Positions 34,623 to 43,151 of a stretch of 43,151 bases of DNA are shown in pieces. This DNA comes from Porphyromonadaceae bacterium. GTDB taxonomy: Bacteria; Bacteroidota; Bacteroidia; Bacteroidales; Paludibacteraceae. Position 1 is the first letter of the stretch. Each line of letters starts with the position of its first letter. Made by a program: the position numbers and the translations under genes. The stretch covers positions 1-43,151 of the forward strand of contig JAAYIT010000321.1 in assembly GCA_012523295.1 (NCBI GenBank), given 5' to 3'. The notes under the pieces are model-generated. The model worked only from the letters and a program-made list of their open reading frames with translations, made no database searches and had not been told where the DNA came from.

Positions 34623-36584
34623 CTAATTTAGTTCCTTTTCAACATCCAAACGTTCATACTGAGAATTATTGCTTATAAATTCAGGTACTATCGTTTTCAT
34701 TTGTGATACGCTTAAGAAATTTTTACCGTACCCGCTAAATTTAATTAACTCGTCAATTTGTGCCGAAACATCCTCATAGTCATATTCTCGGACAGTCGCG
34801 ATCATTATTTTCGGATGGTGTGTTTCCTTTGTTATTTCTTTTTGATTCAGCAATTCCTCGTAGAGTTTCTCACCGGGGCGTAATCCTGTGAATGAGATTT
34901 TTATATCAACTTCGGGAATATAGCCGGCCAAACGAATCATTTTTTTAGCTAAATCCAATATTTTAACCGGTTCACCCATATCGAAAATAAATATTTCACC
35001 TCCGCTTCCGGTAGTTCCCGCTTCCAAAACTAAAAGACAAGCTTCCGGAATAGTCATAAAATATCGAATGATATCGGGATGAGTCACCGTAACCGGCCCC
35101 ATGTTTTCGATTTGTCGCCTAAAGTGCGGAATGACCGAACCATTCGAACCGAGCACATTCCCGAATCGAGTAGTAATAAATTTAGTGGTTGTATTTCCAT
35201 TTTTCAAAATGTGATTATTCAGGGATTGCACATAAATCTCAGCAATTCTCTTTGAGGCTCCCATCACATTTGTTGGGTTTACAGCTTTATCTGTAGAAAC
35301 CATTACAAATCGCTCTACATCATATTTTACAGCCAGATCGGCCATTATTTTTGTTCCCTTAATGTTCGTCTGGATACTTTCTGTCGGGTTCTCCTCCATT
35401 AGAGGCACGTGCTTATAGGCAGCCGCGTGAAAAATAATCTCCGGATGATAGATAGACATCAATTGCTCCATTCTTTCCTCATTCCTTACATCGCCTATGA
35501 AAGTTGTAATTGTAGTTTTTGTTGGAATCGATTTGAGTCTCAGCATTAAATCATGCATTGGTGATTCAGCCTGATCAAGCATAATGATTAATTTCGGGTT
35601 GAATTTCAATGCCTGTCTTACAATTTCACTTCCGATAGAGCCGGCAGCGCCGGTTATCAACACTACTTTGTCTTTCAGAACTTTCGATATATTTTCCGTA
35701 GAAATATGAATTTGAGGACGCTCAAGCAAGTCTTCAATTTGTATCGATTTAATGTGTTTTACATTTGTGACTTCATCGCCAAGCACGCTCACGGGAGGAA
35801 CTACCAAAACAGACAATCCGTTGTCGATAAAGATATCCAAATCTGATTTCGGATTGATCTCAGTCATTTTAAGAGGTGAAACTATAATTGCTTTTGCTTT
35901 TTTTGCAATTGTCTTGGTAACATTGTATTCATTTATCTCATACACCTTTACACCCATCAGTATTTTAGAAGTCGCCTCTTTGTCAGAATCAACAAACCCA
36001 ACTAATCTGTATTTCATATTTTCGTTGGTTTTCAGCATTTTAGCAATAGCTATCCCGGATGTTTTTGTGCCATAAATCATGACCGGAACAAAATCCCTGG
36101 AACCGGTATTAATGAAATCAAAAGTATTTTTTACAATCAGCCGGATTATAAACAGAAAGAAAAAAGCAAAAACGCCATAAATGACTATTGTTCCGTAATT
36201 ATAAACTCTGATATCGTAAATTAACTCTCCAAAATAATTAATCAAAAGGAAAACAAATACATTGAGAAATACGGCGAGAAGTAATTTAGCAGCATCTACA
36301 AACCCCGAATAGCGTAAAATTCCTGAATAGGTATGAAAAAGCCAGAAGAAAAAAATCTGAGTAATAGTAAAAACAAATAAGGGTAGTAAAAACGGAGAAT
36401 CTACATTGATTACATTTTGTGCATCAAAATAAATTTGAGTCGCGATTATAGCTGAAACTACATATGAAAATAACGATGCAATAACATCAACCAGCAAGAC
36501 AACCCAGCGAGGCAAATACTTAAGCGACACAAAATGCGCAAAAATATCTGACGAAAATAGAGATTTTATTATGTTTTTTTTCAT
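34623..36584 (-). CDS. Membrane-bound nucleotide-sugar 4,6-dehydratase (WbpM/CapD/PglF type)
   Basis: A 653-residue protein with four transmembrane helices (about 25-130), a first Rossmann-like region (about 140-265) and a C-terminal SDR dehydratase domain. The NAD loop TGAAGSIGSE is near residue 310. In the active site STDKAVNPTNVMGASKR, Met stands where the usual catalytic Tyr would be (MxxxK), the hallmark of the WbpM/FlaA1 group. It should convert UDP-GlcNAc to a 4-keto-6-deoxy sugar such as the bacillosamine precursor. First of a six-gene minus-strand operon. The ATG at 36584 lies inside the end of repeat copy B. Length is normal for the long WbpM form. Confidence 0.9.
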   Translation of the reverse strand: MKKNIIKSLFSSDIFAHFVSLKYLPRWVVLLVDVIASLFSYVVSAIIATQIYFDAQNVINVDSPFLLPLFVFTITQIFFFWLFHTYSGILRYSGFVDAAKLLLAVFLNVFVFLLINYFGELIYDIRVYNYGTIVIYGVFAFFFLFIIRLIVKNTFDFINTGSRDFVPVMIYGTKTSGIAIAKMLKTNENMKYRLVGFVDSDKEATSKILMGVKVYEINEYNVTKTIAKKAKAIIVSPLKMTEINPKSDLDIFIDNGLSVLVVPPVSVLGDEVTNVKHIKSIQIEDLLERPQIHISTENISKVLKDKVVLITGAAGSIGSEIVRQALKFNPKLIIMLDQAESPMHDLMLRLKSIPTKTTITTFIGDVRNEERMEQLMSIYHPEIIFHAAAYKHVPLMEENPTESIQTNIKGTKIMADLAVKYDVERFVMVSTDKAVNPTNVMGASKRIAEIYVQSLNNHILKNGNTTTKFITTRFGNVLGSNGSVIPHFRRQIENMGPVTVTHPDIIRYFMTIPEACLLVLEAGTTGSGGEIFIFDMGEPVKILDLAKKMIRLAGYIPEVDIKISFTGLRPGEKLYEELLNQKEITKETHHPKIMIATVREYDYEDVSAQIDELIKFSGYGKNFLSVSQMKTIVPEFISNNSQYERLDVEKELN

Positions 36585-36678
36585 ACGGTTAAATATTATT
36601 CTTTACACTAAGGACGTTTGGAACACGCCATAAACCTTTCTCTATGGTTTAAGACTAATCTTAAATGGCTGTTTCATA
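36579..36678 (-). repeat. Two-copy structured leader repeat, copy B
   Basis: A 100-bp relative of the segment at 5926-6018, carrying seven extra bases (TTACACT). The boxes GCCAT/ATGGC, TAAACC/GGTTTA and TTTAAGA/TCTTAAA are all kept. On the minus strand it opens with the same ATGAAACAGCCATTTAAGAT, here stopping at TAG after 11 codons, and closes with ACCGTATGAAA. That ATG is the start codon of the WbpM-type dehydratase gene. Confidence 0.78.
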
Positions 36679-36793
36679 ATGTCTTGTATTGAAGCCGGGT
36701 TAAATGATTGGGATTAATCTCTCACAAATAATATTGTTGGAAAAAAGGAAGATGATAAGCCTCCCTATCCCTTTTCTTATAACATATTAGAAT

Positions 36794-37510
36794 CTAATCC
36801 AACTGCATGTTGTGAAATACATTCTGAACATCTTCATCATCTTCAATCTTTTCAATCAGTTTATTCACTGCGGCTTTCTGCTCTTCAGTCAATGATTTGG
36901 TATCATTTGGGTAGCGCTCAAATTCAGCGCTATGGATTTCAAAATTATTCTCTTCAAGGTACTTTTGAATAGTAGAGTAGGAAGAAAAATCACCATAAAC
37001 AATAATTTCATCCTCATCCTCTTCAATTTCATTTAATCCATAATCAATCAGTTCAAGCTCTAAATCTTCCATTGAGATTCCTTCTTTCTTTTCGATATGG
37101 AAAACACAGTTGTGGTCAAACATAAAAAGCACAGATCCGGAAGTGCCTAATGACCCGCCATGTTTGTTAAAATAGCTGCGAACATTCCCAACCGTACGTG
37201 TCGGATTATCGGTAGCCGTTTCTACTACGATAGCTATTCCATGGGGTCCGTACCCTTCGTAAACCATTTCTTTGTAGTCAGATTCATCTCTCGATGAAGC
37301 TTTTTTAATAGCACGCTCAACATTTTCTTTAGGCATATTTTCCTTTTTTGCCTGCTGAATCAACACCCGCAAACGAGGATTTGTGTCTGGATCTGACCCG
37401 CCATCACGTACAGCTATAGTGATTTGCTTGCCGAGTTTTGTGAAAACCCGGGCCATATTTCCCCAACGCTTCATTTTCGTAGCTTTCCGATATTCAAACG
37501 CTCTTCCCAT
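36794..37510 (-). CDS. YebC/PmpR-family protein
   Basis: A 238-residue member of the YebC/TACO1 family: MGRAFEYRKATKMKRWGNMARVFTKLGKQI at the start, ITVAVRDGG-like and NPRLRVLIQQAKKENMPKENVERAIKKA (about 45-70), then YEGYGPHGIAIVVE and NRTVGNVRSYFNKHGG blocks, all conserved. The family has been described both as a DNA-binding regulator (PmpR) and, more recently, as an aid to translation of proline stretches; which applies here is not visible. A -7 box TAACTTTG (minus, 37525-37518) ends eight bases before the ATG, so the mRNA may be nearly leaderless. Divergent from rimP. Confidence 0.92.
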   Translation of the reverse strand: MGRAFEYRKATKMKRWGNMARVFTKLGKQITIAVRDGGSDPDTNPRLRVLIQQAKKENMPKENVERAIKKASSRDESDYKEMVYEGYGPHGIAIVVETATDNPTRTVGNVRSYFNKHGGSLGTSGSVLFMFDHNCVFHIEKKEGISMEDLELELIDYGLNEIEEDEDEIIVYGDFSSYSTIQKYLEENNFEIHSAEFERYPNDTKSLTEEQKAAVNKLIEKIEDDEDVQNVFHNMQLD

Positions 37511-37517
37511 ATTTTTA

Positions 37518-37525
37518 CAAAGTTA
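37518..37525 (-). promoter_or_regulatory. -7 promoter box of yebC
   Basis: On the minus strand TAACTTTG fits TAnnTTTG and ends seven bases before the start codon. No -33 TTTG at a 19-base spacing. Confidence 0.45.
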
Positions 37526-37700
37526 TAATGTATTTTCTTATTATCGCTATTAAACTTGATTTATTTTAAATGTTTTTTGGAATGCAAAATTAGATAAAAT
37601 GAGGATAAAAACCAATAAAAACAAAAGTTTTATCAACAATAGAGTTATCAACAATGTATATAATATTTATGATATTGAAATAAAAAAACGGTGTAATTCA

Positions 37701-37730
37701 TTGTAAATTATAAAATTATTCGTATCTTTG
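37701..37730 (+). promoter_or_regulatory. Promoter of rimP-nusA-infB
   Basis: TTG (37701-37703), a 19-base spacer, then TATCTTTG (37723-37730). A full consensus match, with start near 37736 and a leader of about 60 bases. Confidence 0.7.
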
Positions 37731-37751
37731 CACTTGAAATAGAAGTATGTG

Positions 37752-37771
37752 AGGGGGACTAAAGTCCCCTT
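37752..37771 (+). promoter_or_regulatory. Leader hairpin upstream of rimP
   Basis: AGGGGGAC-TAAA-GTCCCCTT folds into an 8-bp stem (one G-U pair) inside the short rimP leader, 23 bases before the start codon. No T run follows, so it is not a terminator; it could stabilise the mRNA or be a protein-binding site. Confidence 0.5.
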
Positions 37772-37794
37772 CCTTGTTATTTATCCCTAAAGGA

Positions 37795-38262
37795 ATGATT
37801 GCAAAAGAGACTGTAATTCAAATTGTTGAAGCGTATCTGAAAGACACCGAACACTATTTGGTGGACTTAAAAGTAAGTACAAACAACCGGATTTCTGTTG
37901 AAATTGATCACTTTGACGGCGTGTCAATTGATTTTTGCTCCGACTTGTCAAGGTATATCGAATTAAACTTGGATAGAGAAATCGAAGATTATGAATTGGA
38001 AGTATCTTCCGCAGGCCTGACCGAACCATTCAAAGTACGAAAACAATACGAAAAAAACATTGGAAACGAGGTTGAAGTGGTGACTAAAGAGGGAAAAAAA
38101 ATCATCGGAATCCTAAAAGAAATATCTGAAGAGGAAATTACAATAGAAGTTGAGAAAATGGTAAAACCCGAAGGAGCTAAAAGGAAAATTGCCGTAAAAG
38201 AAGATTCCAAAATCGCATTTAATAATATTAAAACAACAAAATACATTATCAGATTCAAATAG
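37795..38262 (+). CDS. rimP: Ribosome maturation factor RimP
   Basis: A 155-residue protein that assists assembly of the 30S subunit. I use the ATG at 37795 (MIAKETVIQIVEAYLK); a longer frame from TTG at 37774 lacks support. The N-terminal alpha/beta domain (to about 75) has VDLKVSTNNRISVEIDHFDGVSIDFCSDLSRYIE, and EVSSAGL is the conserved SxPGL-type motif (here SSAGL, with Ala for Pro). The C-terminal beta-barrel follows (GILKEISEEEITIEV). It is the first gene of rimP-nusA-infB, two bases from nusA. Confidence 0.92.
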   Translation: MIAKETVIQIVEAYLKDTEHYLVDLKVSTNNRISVEIDHFDGVSIDFCSDLSRYIELNLDREIEDYELEVSSAGLTEPFKVRKQYEKNIGNEVEVVTKEGKKIIGILKEISEEEITIEVEKMVKPEGAKRKIAVKEDSKIAFNNIKTTKYIIRFK

Positions 38263-38264
38263 CT

Positions 38265-39521
38265 ATGGCTAAAACAGAGCACATCAATTTAATTGATACT
38301 TTTTCGGAATTTAACGACCAGAAAAATATAGATAGAAGCACGCTTATCAGCGTAATGGAAGAATCTTTTCGAAACGTAATTGCAAAAAATTACGGAACCG
38401 ATGAAAATTTTGACGTAATTATCAACCCGGATAAAGGCGACTTTGAGATTTACCGTAATCGTGTCATTGTGCCCGACGATGAATTGGAGAACGAGAACAT
38501 GGAAATCAGCCTAAGCGAGGCAAGAAAAATAGATGAAGACTATGAAATCGGCGAAGAAGTTACTGATACAGTTGATTTTATGACTTTTGGGCGTCGGTCT
38601 ATCTTGACATTGAGACAGACGCTGGCTTCTAAAATTTTAGAACTTCAGAAAGACAGTCTTTTTGTAAAATACAGTGAAAAAGTTGGTGATATAATAAGTG
38701 CTGAGCTCTATCAAATTTGGAAAAAAGAGATGCTGCTGATGGATGAAGATGGCAACGAGTTATATTTACCAAAATCAGAGCAAATCCCTACCGATTTTTA
38801 TCGGAAAGGTGAAACTGTTCGTGCTGTTGTAGCTGTTGTAGAAAATAAAAATAACAATCCGAAGATTATACTTTCACGCACTTCACCTGTTTTTCTGGAA
38901 AGATTATTTGAGTTGGAAGTTCCTGAAATTCATGACGGACTGATTACCATCAAAAAAATTGCGCGTATTCCGGGCGAACGAGCTAAAGTTGCTGTTGAGT
39001 CTTATGATGAAAGAATAGATCCCGTAGGAGCTTGTGTCGGTGTGAAAGGCGCTCGAATTCATGGCATTGTACGCGAATTACGCAATGAAAACATTGATGT
39101 GATAAACTATACAAACAACACCAGTCTGTTTATTGCCCGCGCATTAAGCCCCGCAAAAATCTCTTCAATCCGACTGAATGAAGAAGATAAAAAGGCGGAA
39201 ATTTACCTTAAACCTGAGGAAGTTTCACAGGCGATAGGTAAAGGCGGATTGAACATAAAACTCGCCAGTATGCTTACAGGCTATACACTGGATGTGTTCA
39301 GAGAAATAGATGAATCTGAAAATGAGGAAGATATCTACTTAGACGAATTTGCCGACGAAATCGACCAGTGGGTAATCGATGCACTGAAAGCAATCGGATG
39401 TGACACAGCGAAAAGCGTATTGGCTGTTCCGCGTGAAGATTTAATTCGCAGAACAGACTTTGAAGTTGAAACAATTGATGAAGTGTTATCTATTCTGAAA
39501 GCTGAATTTGAAGAAGAATAG
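38265..39521 (+). CDS. nusA: Transcription termination/antitermination factor NusA
   Basis: A 418-residue RNA-polymerase-binding factor that promotes pausing and takes part in termination and antitermination. N-terminal polymerase-binding domain (about 1-130), S1 domain (about 135-200, VGDIISAELYQ), KH1 (about 205-285, RIPGERAKVAVES and GACVGVKGARIHGIVREL) and KH2 (about 290-350, AIGKGGLNIKLASMLTGY). After KH2 comes a short acidic segment with one helical repeat (DEFADEIDQWVIDALKAIGC). The two acidic repeats of the E. coli C-terminus are thus mostly missing, as usual outside Proteobacteria. Between it and infB is a 241-base spacer with two hairpins but no terminator. Confidence 0.95.
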   Translation: MAKTEHINLIDTFSEFNDQKNIDRSTLISVMEESFRNVIAKNYGTDENFDVIINPDKGDFEIYRNRVIVPDDELENENMEISLSEARKIDEDYEIGEEVTDTVDFMTFGRRSILTLRQTLASKILELQKDSLFVKYSEKVGDIISAELYQIWKKEMLLMDEDGNELYLPKSEQIPTDFYRKGETVRAVVAVVENKNNNPKIILSRTSPVFLERLFELEVPEIHDGLITIKKIARIPGERAKVAVESYDERIDPVGACVGVKGARIHGIVRELRNENIDVINYTNNTSLFIARALSPAKISSIRLNEEDKKAEIYLKPEEVSQAIGKGGLNIKLASMLTGYTLDVFREIDESENEEDIYLDEFADEIDQWVIDALKAIGCDTAKSVLAVPREDLIRRTDFEVETIDEVLSILKAEFEEE

Positions 39522-39762
39522 GAAATATAATATGCAAATGTAATAATATGTCAAAATACTAATATTGAATTATTAGCAAAAAAACAATTAACTAACGTAT
39601 TATCCTATTGTAACCAGCTAATAAAGATTTCTTGAAAATACAAAATCACAAAAAATCAAGAAGGTTATAATATATATACAAGAATCCCAGATTATTGGCG
39701 AGTCAGTAAATTGAGCAATTGGCAGATTATTTTATAAGCCATAAAAAACTATAAATTAAAAT
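39522..39762 (+). other. nusA-infB spacer
   Basis: An AT-rich 241-base gap, longer than expected inside this operon. It has two stem-loops, CTAATA-TTGAAT-TATTAG (39559-39576) and TTCTTGA/TCAAGAA (39629-39662), neither with a T run. No TAnnTTTG promoter box was found, so infB is probably read through from rimP. Confidence 0.45.
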
Positions 39763-42684
39763 ATGTCTATAAGATTAAGTAAAGCTTGTAAAGATTTAAA
39801 CATTGGTATGTCCACTGCAGTGGATTTTCTCTCCAAAAAAGGGCATAAAATTGATATGAATCCCAATATCAAATTGTCGGATGAGGAGCACCTATTGCTT
39901 GCAAAGGAGTTCAACAAAGATATGGCAATCAAATTGGAGTCGGAGCGATTGAGCATGGAGAGGCTGACCAAAGAAAAAGCTGAAACAATTGCTATTGAAG
40001 GCTACCAAAAGAAGACTCCCGAGAAGAAGGATGAGGTAATCAAAGCAACTGTTTCGGGCGATTTACGTCCTCAAATCAAAGAGGTTGGACATATTGACTT
40101 GAGCAGTCCGAAAACTAAAAAAACTGCTGAAAAACCGGTAATTGAGAAACCTGAAAAGCTTAAAACTGAAGAAAAACCGGAAGTTGACAAACCCGAAGTT
40201 ATCAAGACAGTTGAAGAACCGACAGCTGTTGAAAGTGTTGAAAAAGAGATTGTCGAAGATAAAAAAGAAGTGATAGAATCCCCGACAACAGAAACAGCAC
40301 AAAAAGAAGCAGAAGAAGCTGCTCCTGAAAAAGCAGAAGAAAAGCAAGAAATTGTCTTAGAAAAAAAACCTAAGAAATCGGCTGTAGAAGAAAAAGAGAA
40401 AGAGAAAAAAGTTGCAAAAGTTAAACCGGAAGAAGAAGAGGAGGAAGAGGAGGAGGATTTATTTAGATTCGGGAATCATGAAATCACTGCAAAACCTGTG
40501 GTAGTTGGTACTATAGACTTAGACAGTATCAATCAAAGCACTCGCCCGAAGTCAAAAACAAAGGAACAAAAAAGAAAAGAACGAGAAGAAAGAAACAGGC
40601 AATTAGCAGAAAGCAAGAGTAAACGATCCGGTTCTGATGCCTCCGGAGAAAGCAAATCCTCAAGACGCAAACGAATCAACAAGCAAAAAGTTGACATTAC
40701 TAAGGCCGAAAACTTTGATGGAAGCAAGAGAGGCAAAAGAGAACACTTCAAGAAGCCGATTAAGACTGTCGTAAGCGAGGAAGAGGTACAAAAACAAATT
40801 AAAGAAACTTTAGCACGTCTTTCAAGAGCCAGCAATAAGCGTGGCAGAGGCGCCAGATATCGTCAAGAGAAACGAGAACTTGCTCAAACCCGTATGGAAG
40901 AGCAGGCTGCACAAGAAAAGAGAGAAGAAAAGATCTTAAAATTAACTGAGTTTGTGACCGTTAGCGAACTTGCTACCATGATGGATGTATCAGTCAATCA
41001 GGTAATCGGAACTTGTATGTCAATCGGGGTGATGGTTTCTATCAACCAAAGATTGGACGCAGAAACTATAAACATTGTTGCAGATGAATTTGGATTTAAG
41101 ACAGAATATGTGAGTCAGGAAGTAATCGAAGCATTAGAGGATGCCGAGATAGAAGATGATCCTGAAGATTTACTGCCCCGTTCACCAATCGTTACTGTAA
41201 TGGGACACGTGGATCATGGAAAAACTTCTCTTTTGGACTACATCCGAAGTGCGAATGTGATTGCCGGCGAAGCCGGTGGAATTACACAGCACATTGGAGC
41301 ATACAATGTTAAACTTGAAAACGGACAAAGAATAACTTTCCTTGACACTCCCGGTCACGAAGCCTTTACAGCTATGCGTGCGCGTGGAGCAAAAGTCACT
41401 GATATCGCCATTATCATTGTAGCTGCGGATGATGACGTGATGCCTCAAACAAAAGAAGCAATTAACCACGCTGTAGCAGCCGATGTTCCGATTGTTTTTG
41501 CCATTAATAAAATAGACAAACCAACTGCAAATCCTGATAAAATCAAGGAAGCTCTGGCAAATCTGAACTACTTGGTTGAGGATTGGGGTGGAAAATACCA
41601 ATCACAGGATATTTCAGCAAAAAAAGGTATCGGCGTTAAAGAACTCCTTGAAAAAGTACTTCTCGAATCCGAGCTTCTTGAGCTGAAAGCCAATCCGAAT
41701 CGAAATGCTATCGGTTCAATTATTGAATCTTCATTAGATAAAGGACGCGGATTTGTTTCAACTGTCTTGGTACAAAACGGAACTTTGCGTCAAGGAGACA
41801 TTGTCCTTGCCGGTACAAGTCATGGACGTATAAAAGCCATGTTCAACGAGCGAAATCAGCGAATTGAAAGTGCAAAACCATCCGAGCCGGTTCTTATATT
41901 AGGGCTTAATGGCGCGCCACAAGCCGGGGACGTCCTTAACGTGGTAGAAACCGAACAAGAGGCAAAAGAAATTACCAACAAGCGGGAGCAACTTCAACGT
42001 GAACAAAGTATCCGTACGAAAAAACACTTTACGTTGGATGAACTCGGCAGACGTATAGCATTAGGTGATTTCCAAGAAATGAATATCATTGTGAAAGGTG
42101 ATGTGGATGGATCAGTCGAAGCTCTTTCCGATGCTTTGCTTAAACTTTCGACAGAAAATATCCAAATTAATGTTATACACAAAGCTGTAGGAGCGATTTC
42201 AGATTCTGACATTCTGTTGGCTGCAGCTTCAAACGCACTTATACTTGGATTCCAGGTAAGACCGACAGTTTCTGCCCGGAGAATGGCTGAGAAAGAAGAG
42301 ATAGACATACGACTATACTCGATTATCTATACCGCTATTGAAGAAATTAAATCGGCAATGGAAGGTATGCTTTCGCCGGAAATCAAAGAAGAGCTTACAG
42401 CAACTATTGAAGTTCAGGAAGTATTCAAAATCACTAAAGTAGGTACTGTGGCAGGTTGTATAGTTCGTGAAGGAAAAGTGAAAAGAAATAACAAGCTTCA
42501 TCTAATACGTGATGGCATTGTAATTTACACAGGAGAAATCGATGCGTTGAAACGATACAAAGAAGATGTGAAAGAAGTCGGGACTAATTTTGAATGCGGT
42601 ATCAGTATCAAAAATTACAACGACATAAAAGTGGGAGATATTATTGAATCCTTTGAAGAAGTTGAAGTGAAACAAACTCTCTAA
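39763..42684 (+). CDS. infB: Translation initiation factor IF-2
   Basis: A 973-residue GTPase that brings fMet-tRNA to the 30S P site and promotes subunit joining. N-terminal IF2_N module ([22 protein letters not shown]). Then a long charged linker (about 60-380) of Lys, Glu, Pro repeats ending in an acidic run. A second IF2_N (about 390-440, [21 protein letters not shown]) follows. The G domain has GHVDHGKTS (about 481-489), DTPGHEAF and NKID. Then domains II, III (IF2 core) and IV with [19 protein letters not shown]. Apart from the long linker, typical of Bacteroidota, it is canonical. It is the last gene of the transcript, closed by a terminator. Confidence 0.97.
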   Translation: MSIRLSKACKDLNIGMSTAVDFLSKKGHKIDMNPNIKLSDEEHLLLAKEFNKDMAIKLESERLSMERLTKEKAETIAIEGYQKKTPEKKDEVIKATVSGDLRPQIKEVGHIDLSSPKTKKTAEKPVIEKPEKLKTEEKPEVDKPEVIKTVEEPTAVESVEKEIVEDKKEVIESPTTETAQKEAEEAAPEKAEEKQEIVLEKKPKKSAVEEKEKEKKVAKVKPEEEEEEEEEDLFRFGNHEITAKPVVVGTIDLDSINQSTRPKSKTKEQKRKEREERNRQLAESKSKRSGSDASGESKSSRRKRINKQKVDITKAENFDGSKRGKREHFKKPIKTVVSEEEVQKQIKETLARLSRASNKRGRGARYRQEKRELAQTRMEEQAAQEKREEKILKLTEFVTVSELATMMDVSVNQVIGTCMSIGVMVSINQRLDAETINIVADEFGFKTEYVSQEVIEALEDAEIEDDPEDLLPRSPIVTVMGHVDHGKTSLLDYIRSANVIAGEAGGITQHIGAYNVKLENGQRITFLDTPGHEAFTAMRARGAKVTDIAIIIVAADDDVMPQTKEAINHAVAADVPIVFAINKIDKPTANPDKIKEALANLNYLVEDWGGKYQSQDISAKKGIGVKELLEKVLLESELLELKANPNRNAIGSIIESSLDKGRGFVSTVLVQNGTLRQGDIVLAGTSHGRIKAMFNERNQRIESAKPSEPVLILGLNGAPQAGDVLNVVETEQEAKEITNKREQLQREQSIRTKKHFTLDELGRRIALGDFQEMNIIVKGDVDGSVEALSDALLKLSTENIQINVIHKAVGAISDSDILLAAASNALILGFQVRPTVSARRMAEKEEIDIRLYSIIYTAIEEIKSAMEGMLSPEIKEELTATIEVQEVFKITKVGTVAGCIVREGKVKRNNKLHLIRDGIVIYTGEIDALKRYKEDVKEVGTNFECGISIKNYNDIKVGDIIESFEEVEVKQTL

Positions 42685-42708
42685 AAAACTTTTTCAAATA
42701 AATATTAG

Positions 42709-42746
42709 AAAAATCTTTGCTAAAATATTGGCAGAGATTTTTTTAT
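42709..42746 (+). terminator. Intrinsic terminator of rimP-nusA-infB
   Basis: A 12-bp stem AAAAATCTTTGC/GCAGAGATTTTT (42709-42720 and 42731-42742, one G-U pair) with a ten-base loop and further T, 25 bases after the infB stop. Confidence 0.88.
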
Positions 42747-43151
42747 ACCCTTGCCAGAACTGAATTAGATCCCGACAAGATACGTTTCTAAATTCAGCAT
42801 CAGCCGTAAATTAACGTATTCTTGCTTTGCAATTTCATTTATATTTCAACCCAACTGCAATGTTTTGGCAAAATAGCGCGCACTCATTCTGATTAAAATC
42901 ACTATTGACCGACTAAAAATTATCCTGCGGACAATTCCTTAGAATGACCAACCCCCGATGGGCATCGGGATATCCGGGGCTGAAAGGTCAAAAATAAGGC
43001 ACACTTAATTGTTTAATTTACTAAACTTTCGCAAGCTTTATCTGATAGTCTCAAAAGGCTTGCTAACGAGTGACCTCGTCCGGCGAGCCAAAAAATCAGA
43101 GAGAACGGCGTTAAGAATCGTCCTTGTTTGAGCCTTTAAATAGGTTTCAAA
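42747..43151. other. Right-edge noncoding stretch with hairpins
   Basis: No gene supported. It contains a clover-like set of pairs at 42945-42990: TGACC/GGTCA outside, and CCCGAT/ATCGGG inside. Nearer the edge are GCAAGCTTT/AAA-G-GCTTGC (43031-43063) and CTCG-TCCGG-CGAG (43075-43087). On the minus strand a frame of 37 codons (43151 down to a TAA at 43038) is open at the edge and could be the tail of a gene lying outside, but its Arg codons (AGG, CGG) are unlike the window, so I doubt it. Confidence 0.4.

Noticed and set aside
41182-41601. 139-codon minus-strand frame inside infB
   Set aside because: It covers the conserved G domain of IF-2 on the other strand and has no motif of its own.

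Overview
The window is a low-GC (roughly 38%) stretch of a Bacteroidota chromosome, most likely a Bacteroidales-type organism. Four things point there. Promoters follow the TTTG-N19-TAnnTTTG pattern of the Bacteroidota primary sigma factor, and several clean examples lie before tRNA and housekeeping genes. There is a TonB-dependent receptor with an N-terminal carboxypeptidase-regulatory-like domain. There is a cell-surface protein joining a CCDC81-like HU domain to SPOR. S16 and IF-2 carry long charged extensions. No insertion sequence, integrase, phage module or CRISPR array was found, so the gene content reads as core chromosome with one exopolysaccharide region.

Layout. 1-4.6 kb: a short-chain dehydrogenase, a YegS-type lipid kinase and ribonuclease R (the last two divergent, with interlocked promoters), then tRNA-Arg(ACG). 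4.8-7.6 kb: two minus-strand exported proteins, an endonuclease/exonuclease/phosphatase-fold enzyme and a beta-helix lipoprotein. 7.9-10.8 kb: hisH-tgt-lptF/G, apparently one transcript. 11-13.4 kb: the HU/SPOR protein, rpsP and a small MTH1187-type thiamine-binding protein. 13.7-21.6 kb: a plus-strand surface-glycan cluster (wecB, Wzx-like flippase, EpsG/Wzy-like polymerase, four glycosyltransferases) whose central part is markedly AT-rich. 21.7-22.5 kb: marC and initiator tRNA-fMet. 22.5-24.2 kb: formate-tetrahydrofolate ligase. 24.4-27.2 kb: a long structured leader with a TPP riboswitch driving a TonB-dependent receptor, probably for thiamine or a precursor. 27.5-36.6 kb: a compact minus-strand run of six genes (WbpM/CapD-type dehydratase, WecA-type transferase, ABC-F ATPase, a small acidic protein, an RsmI-like methyltransferase, a SNF2 helicase). 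36.8-42.7 kb: yebC diverging from rimP-nusA-infB.

How the parts fit. The nucleotide-sugar dehydratase and polyprenyl-phosphate sugar transferase at 33.5-36.6 kb would start the lipid-linked glycan. The WecB, glycosyltransferases, flippase and polymerase at 13.7-21.6 kb would extend, export and polymerise it, so one pathway seems split over two loci. Thiamine appears twice: the TPP-riboswitch-controlled receptor and the MTH1187-type protein. The rest is translation and RNA metabolism (rnr, tgt, rpsP, rsmI-like, ABC-F, rimP-nusA-infB, two tRNAs).

The observations most worth following are these. A ~95-bp structured repeat occurs exactly twice, each time in the 5' leader of a minus-strand gene, and in one copy its end supplies the start codon. 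A tRNA-Arg has its near-invariant G19-C56 tertiary pair replaced by U19-A56. Nested hairpins sit just upstream of the TPP riboswitch. A palindromic MITE-like element lies before wecB. The Tgt has lost its three zinc cysteines.
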